Below, one piece after another: positions 17,940-24,877 of a stretch of 40,431 bases of DNA. The position numbers and the translations under genes were made by a program. The DNA is from JBDKVA01 sp039679375 (GTDB lineage: Bacteria > Bacillota > Clostridia > Acetivibrionales > DTU013): positions 1 to 40,431 of the forward strand of contig JBDKVA010000122.1 of NCBI GenBank assembly GCA_039679375.1. The letters run 5' to 3'. Within the stretch, counting starts at the first letter, position 1, and the number at the start of each line of letters is the position of its first letter. A model generated the notes under the pieces. It had not been told where the DNA came from and made no database searches. It worked only from the letters and a program-made list of their open reading frames with translations.

Positions 17940-18962
17940 ATGGAGCCAAACATACACAGCAGGATAAAAATCCAATATGACAGGCGGCGTAAAAAAGCCT
18001 ACAAAGAGCTCGAAAAGAGAAAAACAGACCTTTATGCGCTATACCCGCGTCTTAGTGAAATAGACGAGGAGGTCAGCAAGGCCGGGCTCAGGTACGGCAA
18101 AATGCTGCTCACAGGCTCATTGTCCTCAGGCCATGCAGTCCAAACGTTGAATGAGCTGATTGAAAGCCTGAAGGCGGAAAAAGCGGAGTTGCTTGAAAAA
18201 TATGGCTATCCTCCCGATTATCTCAATCCCGTCTTTACATGCAGCAAATGCTCCGACACCGGCATGATCACATCTGAAACCGGCGGACCGGATACCGTCT
18301 GTGTGTGTTACAGGCAGCAGCTTATCGATTTCATGTATGACTGCTCCAACCTTACGCTGGCTGGCAAGGACGGCTTCAGGAGCTTTTGCGCCGACTACTA
18401 CCCCGAAGCGGCAGATGAAGTCAGATATGGCATTAAACAATCTCCGCGGTCGCAGATACTTGAAATAAAAGAAAACTGCATGGAATTCATCAGAAACTTC
18501 ACGAATTCCGATACAAAGAACCTGCTTTTCAGCGGCCCAACCGGAGTCGGGAAGACCTTTCTGGCAAACTGCATAGCCATCGAGCTTATGAACCTTGGCT
18601 ATTCCGTGCTGTATCAGACTGCCCCGGCACTTTTCAATACGATATACGAATACCGTTACAAGTACGGGCGAGACGACGTTTATGAGAATTCGGTCTACAA
18701 GAGTATCCTTGATACAGACCTGCTGATCATTGATGATCTGGGAACGGAGTCTCCGAGTGCCACGCGTTATGCAGAGCTTCTGAACATCATTGACACCCGG
18801 TATGCAAATGATAAAAGGAAGCCCTGCAAGACGATCATCTCCACAAATATCGACTTGAAAAAGCTATTCGAGTATTACGACGAAAGAGTTGTGTCACGCA
18901 TTATCGGAAGCTTTGATATTTTCAGGTTTGCAGGAGACGACATCAGAAGGCTAAAAAAGTAG
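17940..18962 (+). CDS. DnaI/DnaC-like helicase loader ATPase
   Basis: This 340-residue AAA+ protein likely loads the replicative helicase with the DnaD-like protein upstream. The start is the ATG at 17940, with AGGAGA about ten bases before it; an in-frame open stretch continues further upstream but overlaps the dnaD-like gene. A Cys-rich zinc-type segment (CSKCSDTG near residue 100, then CVCY) follows a helical N-terminus, as in DnaI proteins. The Walker A motif GPTGVGKT lies near 200 and Walker B LLIIDDLGTE near 260. A sensor-type STN motif and an arginine-bearing VVSRIIG segment lie near the end. It overlaps the convergent protease gene by 12 bases. Confidence 0.92.
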   Translation: MEPNIHSRIKIQYDRRRKKAYKELEKRKTDLYALYPRLSEIDEEVSKAGLRYGKMLLTGSLSSGHAVQTLNELIESLKAEKAELLEKYGYPPDYLNPVFTCSKCSDTGMITSETGGPDTVCVCYRQQLIDFMYDCSNLTLAGKDGFRSFCADYYPEAADEVRYGIKQSPRSQILEIKENCMEFIRNFTNSDTKNLLFSGPTGVGKTFLANCIAIELMNLGYSVLYQTAPALFNTIYEYRYKYGRDDVYENSVYKSILDTDLLIIDDLGTESPSATRYAELLNIIDTRYANDKRKPCKTIISTNIDLKKLFEYYDERVVSRIIGSFDIFRFAGDDIRRLKK

Positions 18963-20108
18963 CTGCCGTGCCAATCTGACCAATTCGTTATCCACTCCGG
19001 TAAAATTGTACACCTGGATAAAATAAATACCCGCTATCAGCATTAAACCCGGCAATAGCCAGAGCAAGCCCTTTGCTCCACCACCGGAAACACTCTGGGC
19101 TGAAGCCGCAGCAGAGGGTCCGGAAGCATCCTGAGCAGATTGCGGAGCGGCTGTTATTGGGGCATACGCTGCAGCGGGATGTGGATCGGCCAACCCGACC
19201 GGGTTCATCCGTATCAGTGTATAAAGAAGTAAAATAAATACAGCCGCCAGGCACAGGAAAATGAAACCGTATATAAAAAGCACAATGACCAGCTGTTGCG
19301 GGGGCAGGCTTCCAAAGCCGGAAAAAAGCGTATTGATATCCGTTTCCTTTGTCATATCCACACCGGCGCCCTGAAACAGGGATATGAGCTTTGCAGATGC
19401 ATAACTTATCAATACCGCCAGCGCATTGTTAGTAAAATGTGCAAGCATACCGCAGAAAAGCGAATTTGTTCTGTATACGATCAATCCAATCAAGGCGCCG
19501 AGTAAGAAAGTCCCGAAAATTTTCTGGAAATCCATATGCGTCAAGCTAAAAAGAAAAGCAGACAGAAGAATCGCCTTCAATGCCCCAAAACGCTCAAGTC
19601 CCCTCTGGATGACGCCTCTGAAGAGAAATTCCTCGCAAAGTCCGGCGCTACCTGCTATGATTAGAATGCCTACAAGCAGTTCCTTTCCGTTTTGCGGAAC
19701 AGGCGGCTGCTGTACAATGACCTTCCCGAAAATGGAATTTACGGCCAGCAGGTTCAGAACGTTAAGTGCGCTGGCTATCGGCAGGGCAAATAGCATTATG
19801 CCGAAGATAATCAGATAGTTGAGCGGTTTTGTACCGTTTAGCCTTAGTACTGCTTTCAGGTCGAAACGGAAAGTCAGCAGGAATAGGAGCGCCGGCAGCA
19901 TGATTAGCCCGAGTTCGGTGATCAGAAGACCGGCGTAAAGGTTCCAGCGCTGAGCCCTGTATCCTATGAATAGAAACAGTGTAATGGTGATAGAAAAAAG
20001 GATGCATACCTGCGCTATACCAGGTTTTGCGTAACTGCGTCCACCTGACGGTTCAAGGTCCTGGCCGGTAATGGCGCCATTTCGCTGTCCGGATTGATTA
20101 TCCTCCAT
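18951..20108 (-). CDS. CPBP-family intramembrane metalloprotease
   Basis: This 385-residue membrane protein belongs to the CPBP (CAAX protease and bacteriocin-processing, Abi) family. Several hydrophobic segments are present. The catalytic motifs are intact: EEFLFR at about 156-161, FSLTH at about 185-190, and HFTNN at about 223-227. After the catalytic core a Pro/Ala/Ser-rich linker (about 310-345) leads to a last membrane segment, which is a family extension. GGAGG precedes the ATG by five bases. Its role is unknown; family members process prenylated peptides or regulate signalling. Its 3' end overlaps the 3' end of the dnaI-like gene tail-to-tail, with no visible terminator between them. 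Confidence 0.9.
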   Translation of the reverse strand: MEDNQSGQRNGAITGQDLEPSGGRSYAKPGIAQVCILFSITITLFLFIGYRAQRWNLYAGLLITELGLIMLPALLFLLTFRFDLKAVLRLNGTKPLNYLIIFGIMLFALPIASALNVLNLLAVNSIFGKVIVQQPPVPQNGKELLVGILIIAGSAGLCEEFLFRGVIQRGLERFGALKAILLSAFLFSLTHMDFQKIFGTFLLGALIGLIVYRTNSLFCGMLAHFTNNALAVLISYASAKLISLFQGAGVDMTKETDINTLFSGFGSLPPQQLVIVLFIYGFIFLCLAAVFILLLYTLIRMNPVGLADPHPAAAYAPITAAPQSAQDASGPSAAASAQSVSGGGAKGLLWLLPGLMLIAGIYFIQVYNFTGVDNELVRLARQLLF

Positions 20109-20218
20109 ATTTACCTCCGCCTTGCCCTGTAGTTTTCTATCATAAATATAGCGCTGTTTTCCAAAATATGCAACTATATATAATGCAAAAAAGATTTAAT
20201 GCAGCAAGCTTTTTCCCC

Positions 20219-21610
20219 TTACATCGTCAACACTCCGTTCGGTGTGTTCACAATCATCAGGATATCCTCCTCTTCACCCGTCTCGGCATTGATATAGATA
20301 ATGAAGTCATTATTGTTGAGCTTTCCCTTGAACTCATAACAGAACAGTTCCTTCTTGTAGTTGGTCGGTATGATCGCCATACCGGACCCATGAAGCTGCA
20401 GCTTTCCATTGATCTTTTTGCGCGCCTCTTCAGCGGATATTTTCGGATCCGGTATTTTCCTCTCCGTGTGGTTGGATAAGTACGTTTTAGCCTCTATTCC
20501 AACAATCTCTCCGGTATCGAGCGCAACCTTGAGCTTGATCAGATCGGGGTAAACCGTAACGCCATTTTGCCTGTATGCATAATTGATTGTTGCAATATTG
20601 TTCTGCGTCAGGTAGTAGGTGTCCTCCATATTTTTATATCCCTTGCCGGCGAGGAAATCCCTGCCGGCCTTCTTTGCCTTGTCCATATCTATTTTGCTTT
20701 CCTTAACGGGCCTGTTGTACAGCATCCAGATTACATGCCCGCCCTTCTGGGAAACACCTATATTGATGGTTTGATCCTTTGACGCATCCTTCAGCGTAAC
20801 ATTGTAGCTGAATGTTTTGATCGGGCCGCTGTCGCTTTTTCCGACATCCTTCACATCTTTTACCCGGTCCTCCCCAAGGAATTTGCGGACATTCTTTTTA
20901 GCCTCCTCCGAATTCATCATATCTCCGGTTAAGCCCCTCGCCTCTGCAGTCGTCATGTGGTCGGAAAAAGGTCCGTCATATATCAGCGTCGGATAATCCT
21001 GGAAGGTGGTATTGATCGCTTCGATTTTCTTCATCGTATTTTTAGAGGAAGTCTTACTGAAAAGCTTCGTACCTTTGTTTGCCAGCTCGCCCCATCTTAG
21101 CCTGCCGGTGCCCAGATCGTTCTGCAGTTCTCTCAGGCTCTTGTTCAACGAGGTTGAATATTTGTACATATTTTCTACCGTTTTGTACTGGTCGTCATTG
21201 AGCGTCTTCCCTCTTATATTCTGGTTATCCAGGGACAGGCTCAGATCCCCAACCTGGGTGAGAAATTTCGATGTGCTTGCAAGCACAGGCTGTGAAACAG
21301 GTAGCTGCCCCAGGTTTGTCTGAGCCATGGTGGCTTGCCTCCAGGCTTCCTGAAGAGTTGCTGCAGTCTTTGAAGACGTCGTACTGATCATCGATTTTGC
21401 AAGAAGCGTTTCAACATTATTCACATAGCCTACCATTTCGTAGAACGCCCTGTTATATTGGTTATCCAGCTCCTGCCGCAGATTTGCCGCATGCTTGTAC
21501 TGGTAAATGCCCCATATGGACACCGCCGCTATCAGTGTAATGACAATGCTGTACATTTTCCTGTCCGATAACCTTCTTTTAAAATCGAGCAGTTTATCCC
21601 TTATTCCCAA
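20219..21610 (-). CDS. ypeB: Spore germination protein YpeB
   Basis: This 463-residue protein matches YpeB, which is required for the localisation and stability of the cortex-lytic enzyme SleB in the spore. It has an N-terminal membrane segment (about 20-36), a helical region, and C-terminal PepSY-type repeats, seen for example as ISAEEARKKINGKL and in the preceding MDKAKKAGRDFLAGKGYK. The start is TTG, with AGGAGG nine bases upstream. It follows sleB on the same strand, as in Bacillus, but here a 154-base gap containing a palindromic element separates the two. It is expected to be expressed in the forespore; I see no clear sigma-G promoter. Confidence 0.93.
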   Translation of the reverse strand: MGIRDKLLDFKRRLSDRKMYSIVITLIAAVSIWGIYQYKHAANLRQELDNQYNRAFYEMVGYVNNVETLLAKSMISTTSSKTAATLQEAWRQATMAQTNLGQLPVSQPVLASTSKFLTQVGDLSLSLDNQNIRGKTLNDDQYKTVENMYKYSTSLNKSLRELQNDLGTGRLRWGELANKGTKLFSKTSSKNTMKKIEAINTTFQDYPTLIYDGPFSDHMTTAEARGLTGDMMNSEEAKKNVRKFLGEDRVKDVKDVGKSDSGPIKTFSYNVTLKDASKDQTINIGVSQKGGHVIWMLYNRPVKESKIDMDKAKKAGRDFLAGKGYKNMEDTYYLTQNNIATINYAYRQNGVTVYPDLIKLKVALDTGEIVGIEAKTYLSNHTERKIPDPKISAEEARKKINGKLQLHGSGMAIIPTNYKKELFCYEFKGKLNNNDFIIYINAETGEEEDILMIVNTPNGVLTM

Positions 21611-21646
21611 AATTGATTCCTCCTATCGTAAAATGTATTCCCATTT

Positions 21647-21767
21647 CTACTACTACGTCGTAAACTACCGTATTATCCTCACGCAAATAACGCGGTAAAG
21701 CGTTCGCGATTATTTTCGCAAGGCGCAAAAATGCCGATCATGTAATAAAGCTTCGCGGTAATACTAC
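21647..21767 (-). repeat. Palindromic element family B, copy 1, between sleB and ypeB
   Basis: The segment begins CTACTACTACG at 21647 and ends TAATACTAC at 21759-21767, which covers the sleB stop codon. Read on the minus strand, its core at 21727-21702 matches 24 of 26 positions of the core of the perfect palindrome at 22593-22617. The blocks TGCGCCTT, CGAAAATA and TCGCGAAC are shared in order. Internal hairpins (AACGC/GCGTT) are present but the outer arms are degraded. Confidence 0.75.
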
Positions 21768-22237
21768 TTTGCAAAATAATGCTTCCCTATCTTTTTGGAT
21801 ACCTGTCTGCTCCAGATCCAGGAGCTTGTTGCAGTAGCCGGATTCCAGTAATAGATGCACCCATCCGTCGGATCCCACCCGTCCATCGCGTCCCGTGCAG
21901 CCTTCACAGCACTCGAGCTGCTGTCGATTGGGATATTGATCTGCCCGTCACTCACAGCAGTAAATGCACCAGGCTGATATATCACACCTGCAATGGTTTT
22001 GGGGAAATTGGGGTTCCTTGTACGGTTAAGGATCACAGCTCCAACAGCTACCTGGCCTTCATAGGGCTCTCCCCTTGCTTCGCCATGTATAGCTCTGGCT
22101 AAAAGCTGTACCTCATTTGTGCCGCTTTCCTGTGCATATGCATTACCAAACTTGAATAATATGTCAGTCCCGAATAACATACACAAGCAAATAAAAAGCG
22201 TTATCAGTACGAGAGCGGCAGATTTATTTTTTCTCAA
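21764..22237 (-). CDS. sleB: Spore cortex-lytic enzyme SleB-type hydrolase (catalytic domain only)
   Basis: This 157-residue secreted protein has a signal peptide (about 1-37) followed directly by the Hydrolase_2 catalytic domain. The domain shows IHGEARGEPYEGQVAVGAV, with the catalytic Glu in the GEARGE motif, then VILNR and a C-terminal WSRQV…IGKHYFAK. Family members are lytic transglycosylases acting on muramic-lactam cortex peptidoglycan. Full SleB proteins are longer because they carry an N-terminal peptidoglycan-binding domain; this one lacks it, so it resembles CwlJ or short SleB forms in size. The presence of ypeB downstream favours SleB. The start is TTG with GGAGGG upstream. Confidence 0.88.
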   Translation of the reverse strand: MRKNKSAALVLITLFICLCMLFGTDILFKFGNAYAQESGTNEVQLLARAIHGEARGEPYEGQVAVGAVILNRTRNPNFPKTIAGVIYQPGAFTAVSDGQINIPIDSSSSAVKAARDAMDGWDPTDGCIYYWNPATATSSWIWSRQVSKKIGKHYFAK

Positions 22238-22298
22238 GGCATACCCTCCTGCTTCTCTTTAAACTAATGTGGGCTACCGCCCACAACCCAACAAATGT

Positions 22299-22359
22299 AC
22301 TTATTGCCGCGAATGTGAAACTATTTTCTTTTTTTTATTGCAATTTCGCGGCAATAAGT
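22299..22359. repeat. Perfect 15-bp inverted repeat upstream of sleB
   Basis: ACTTATTGCCGCGAA (22299-22313) is repeated in perfect inverted form at 22345-22359, with a 31-base T-rich spacer. It directly abuts family A copy 2. It may be a further small palindromic element or a terminator-like structure; the spacer is too long for a typical terminator. Confidence 0.75.
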
Positions 22360-22365
22360 TACTAA

Positions 22366-22458
22366 ATTGAATGAGCTGATTTTCAGACGGATGGCTTTAC
22401 AAGCAGCAGTGATTCTATGATTCTTGCAAAGCCAGGCGTTTAGAAGGTTTCATTCAAT
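22366..22458. repeat. Dispersed hairpin family A, copy 2, with terminal inverted repeats
   Basis: The element starts ATTGAATGA (22366-22374) and ends TCATTCAAT (22450-22458), a perfect 9-bp terminal inverted repeat. Inside is the family hairpin at about 22394-22433, with the loop AGCAGTGATTCTATGAT (22405-22421) matching copy 1 at 16 of 17 positions. No clear target duplication flanks it beyond TAA on both sides. Confidence 0.85.
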
Positions 22459-22553
22459 TAATACAGCCCATAACATATAAGTTATTCTTTGCACAACACA
22501 AAAAAATATTCAATTATTATTGAGACTGTAGTATGATAAAGTTAAATTTATAT

Positions 22554-22670
22554 ACTACTACAGCGAAATAAACAATAATTTGTCGGCAGCTATGCGCCTT
22601 CCGAAAATATCGCGAACATTTCAACGCGTTATTTTCGGAATGACGAAATAAAATGTTTCGCTGTAGTAGT
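22554..22670 (+). repeat. Palindromic element family B, copy 2
   Basis: Outer arms ACTACTACAGCGAAA (22554-22568) and TTTCGCTGTAGTAGT (22656-22670) form a perfect 15-bp inverted repeat. Inner arms TTCCGAAAAT (22599-22608) and ATTTTCGGAA (22631-22640) are also perfect, and CGCG/CGCG lies at the centre. It has no coding capacity and resembles a MITE-like element. It ends two bases before an in-frame ATG, 61 bases ahead of the chosen start of the glycosyltransferase gene. Confidence 0.85.
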
Positions 22671-22731
22671 AATGAAAAAGAATTGTAATAATAAGTATAC
22701 AGGCTCACATAACCCGGAGGTAAAAGGTCAA

Positions 22732-23871
22732 ATGAATATACTTTTTCTGACTGCAGCGACCGGTGGAGGTCATGTCAAGGCTGCACTGGCACTGATGAAG
22801 CAAATGGAAAAACAGATCCCGGATTGCAAAACCAATCTGGTGGATTCGCTCAAATACATAAACCCAATAGTTGACAGGCTGATTATAGGAACATACCTGA
22901 TAACTATAAGAAAAACTCCTGGTATATATGGGAAACTCTATGATATCTCGGAAAAAGATGAATATGTAACCGATCTAGTGAAGGTCTTCAACAATATATT
23001 ATCCCGCAGGCTTTACAGGCTTTTCGAGCAGCAAGTCCCCAGCGCTGTGATCTGCACCCACACCATTCCGCTGCAGATGCTTTCCAGACTTAAGGTAAAA
23101 GGCCTGTTGAACATACCATTGATTGGTATCGTAACCGATTTCTCAAACCACTATTTCTGGAAACTGGATGGCATTGATGCTTTCATCGTGCCGCATGAAT
23201 TTATTAAGGAAGATATGTTGAAGATGGGAATACCCGAGAGCCGTGTCTATACCTGTGGGATTCCGGTAGCAGAGGACTTTCTCACCACATCAGGCGATAA
23301 GCGCCAGGCATTGGAAAACCTGGGCCTTGAGAATAAGCCGACTCTCCTTCTCATGGGCGGCAGTCTGGGTTTCGGCGACATACGGACTGTTTTCGCTTCT
23401 CTATTATCCGTGCGCCGTGATATTCAAATCATCGTCGTGGCCGGCAGCAATAAAAAGCTAAAAGCCAGTCTTGAAAGCATTGCGCAAAATTCCGACAAAA
23501 ACATACGGGTCTTTGGCTATACCGACCGGATCAGTGAATTAATGGACGCTTCCAGTCTGCTTATAACAAAACCAGGCGGCATAACTATTTCCGAAGCCCT
23601 CGTTAAAAAGCTTCCTATTCTGATTATGACTCCAATACCAGGCCAGGAAGAGAGAAACGCAAGATTCCTTATTAATGCGGGCGCATCGGTCAGGATCACG
23701 CAATGTGACGATATGGAAACAATGCTTGAAAAAATACTGGATAAGCCCTATATTATGCAGAATATGTCGGAAGCCGCGGCGAAACTGGCCAAGCCGCACG
23801 CCTGTGAGGATATTGCCGGCATTGTTGAAAAGCTGGTACTCAAAGAGTCTGCAGCCTGCTATATTGGGTAA
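22732..23871 (+). CDS. MGDG synthase/MurG-type glycosyltransferase (GT28-like)
   Basis: This 379-residue protein resembles monogalactosyldiacylglycerol synthases and UgtP, which transfer a sugar from a UDP donor to diacylglycerol at the membrane. The start at 22732 is chosen because CGGAGG lies about eleven bases upstream; in-frame codons extend further back to 22672, just past a palindromic element. The N-terminal motif TAATGGGHVKAA (about 7-18) and the C-terminal nucleotide-sugar motif ITKPGGITISEAL, followed by PIPGQEERNARFL, are family hallmarks. No signal peptide or transmembrane segment is visible, so it is a peripheral membrane enzyme. The acceptor cannot be told from sequence. It converges with the lipoprotein gene with only 24 bases between stops. 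Confidence 0.88.
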   Translation: MNILFLTAATGGGHVKAALALMKQMEKQIPDCKTNLVDSLKYINPIVDRLIIGTYLITIRKTPGIYGKLYDISEKDEYVTDLVKVFNNILSRRLYRLFEQQVPSAVICTHTIPLQMLSRLKVKGLLNIPLIGIVTDFSNHYFWKLDGIDAFIVPHEFIKEDMLKMGIPESRVYTCGIPVAEDFLTTSGDKRQALENLGLENKPTLLLMGGSLGFGDIRTVFASLLSVRRDIQIIVVAGSNKKLKASLESIAQNSDKNIRVFGYTDRISELMDASSLLITKPGGITISEALVKKLPILIMTPIPGQEERNARFLINAGASVRITQCDDMETMLEKILDKPYIMQNMSEAAAKLAKPHACEDIAGIVEKLVLKESAACYIG

Positions 23872-23895
23872 ACAGGTTCTATAGACGCCCTGACT

Positions 23896-24864
23896 TTAAT
23901 TGAATATTCTTCTGGCTGCTACGATTTTACCCTCGGAATTAACTTCATTAATATCCCCAACCGCTACGTACCCTATTTTCCTGCCGGCATATATGTAGCT
24001 TCCGCCGCCGAGGCTGATGCCGACGCAGGTGATACTGTCCCCCTCGCCTTCCCCTATCCCGGCCAGAAACACCAGATCTCCGGCCTGGGCCTCATCAGGT
24101 TTGATTTCGGTCCCGGAGGCAAGCTGCCCGGATGTGGTTCTTGGAAGGTCGATCCCATTGATGCGCGCACATATGTACACAAGCCCGGGTGCATCGATGC
24201 CAAGCTCGCTCATTCCGTTCAAAAGATAGCTGGCGCCCTTGAGCCTGAGTGCCGTCGAAGCAAAATCGTCAGCGTTGGTTACCGGCACCTTTTCGTCCAA
24301 ACCGATATGAATAATACCGCTTCCTTTGATCCACCCTGTTTTGTTCTCCGGCAGAAGCACTTCAAATGCATCGTCGGAACTGTTGAATGATAAAAATTCC
24401 GTGCCCATCGGCGCATCCACATAGGTAATCCCTCCGGAGGGATTGGAAGTGACGACTTTACTCCGTGTGGTAACAATGATCCTGTGGGTATAGCTTCTTC
24501 CGTAAACACTGGAGATATCGCGGTCGACAAATTTGAGCTTCGTCCAGCCGGTGGTTCCGTCGACCGTTGTCACCCTGGCCCAGCCCGATTCCTGCTGGAG
24601 TACGCAAACAGGCTGATTGTACAAAGCTTGCGTCAGACGGCTGGACTTCACATCCGGGCTGGTATAGACGTCAGCGACATTTTCCGTTATAACGCCCGCT
24701 GTTTCGTCCATAGGAATACCATAAACATAATCCGCAGAAGATGAAGAACTCTCCTTCTCATCAGCGGTACCGTTTACCGCAGCCGCTTCTTCAGGGCGGC
24801 TTACGCAGCCGGATAAGCCGATAATAATAATTGCAACAAATGCTATAATTAAATTTCTGCCCAC
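23896..24864 (-). CDS. Lipoprotein with SH3-like domains and a probably inactive NlpC/P60 domain
   Basis: This protein of about 322 residues starts at GTG 24864, with GAAGGGG eight bases upstream; an ATG at 24900 is also in frame but overlaps the yhaN-like gene. The signal peptide ends in the lipobox IGLSGC. Two SH3-like segments follow: one with VADVYTSPDV, LTQALYNQPV and GWARVTTVDGTTGW, and one around GTEFLSF. The C-terminal 130 residues align with NlpC/P60 peptidoglycan endopeptidases (GIDLPRTTSGQ, AQAGDLVFL). However, the DCSG catalytic-Cys motif reads DAPG, and the HVGIY histidine motif reads CVGIS. Both main catalytic residues are therefore replaced. It may be a peptidoglycan-binding pseudoenzyme. 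It is the last gene of the minus-strand run that starts at fapA. Confidence 0.82.
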   Translation of the reverse strand: MGRNLIIAFVAIIIIGLSGCVSRPEEAAAVNGTADEKESSSSSADYVYGIPMDETAGVITENVADVYTSPDVKSSRLTQALYNQPVCVLQQESGWARVTTVDGTTGWTKLKFVDRDISSVYGRSYTHRIIVTTRSKVVTSNPSGGITYVDAPMGTEFLSFNSSDDAFEVLLPENKTGWIKGSGIIHIGLDEKVPVTNADDFASTALRLKGASYLLNGMSELGIDAPGLVYICARINGIDLPRTTSGQLASGTEIKPDEAQAGDLVFLAGIGEGEGDSITCVGISLGGGSYIYAGRKIGYVAVGDINEVNSEGKIVAARRIFN

Positions 24865-24877
24865 TTTATGTACCCCT

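Larger units (their letters stand above)
22238..22731. other. 494-base intergenic region packed with inverted repeats
   Basis: This gap between divergent sleB and the glycosyltransferase gene holds no visible gene. It contains, in order, a perfect hairpin GTGGGC-TACC-GCCCAC (22269-22284), a 15-bp inverted repeat (22299-22359), hairpin family A copy 2 (22366-22458) and palindromic element B copy 2 (22554-22670). Little unique sequence is left for promoters. Confidence 0.8.
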
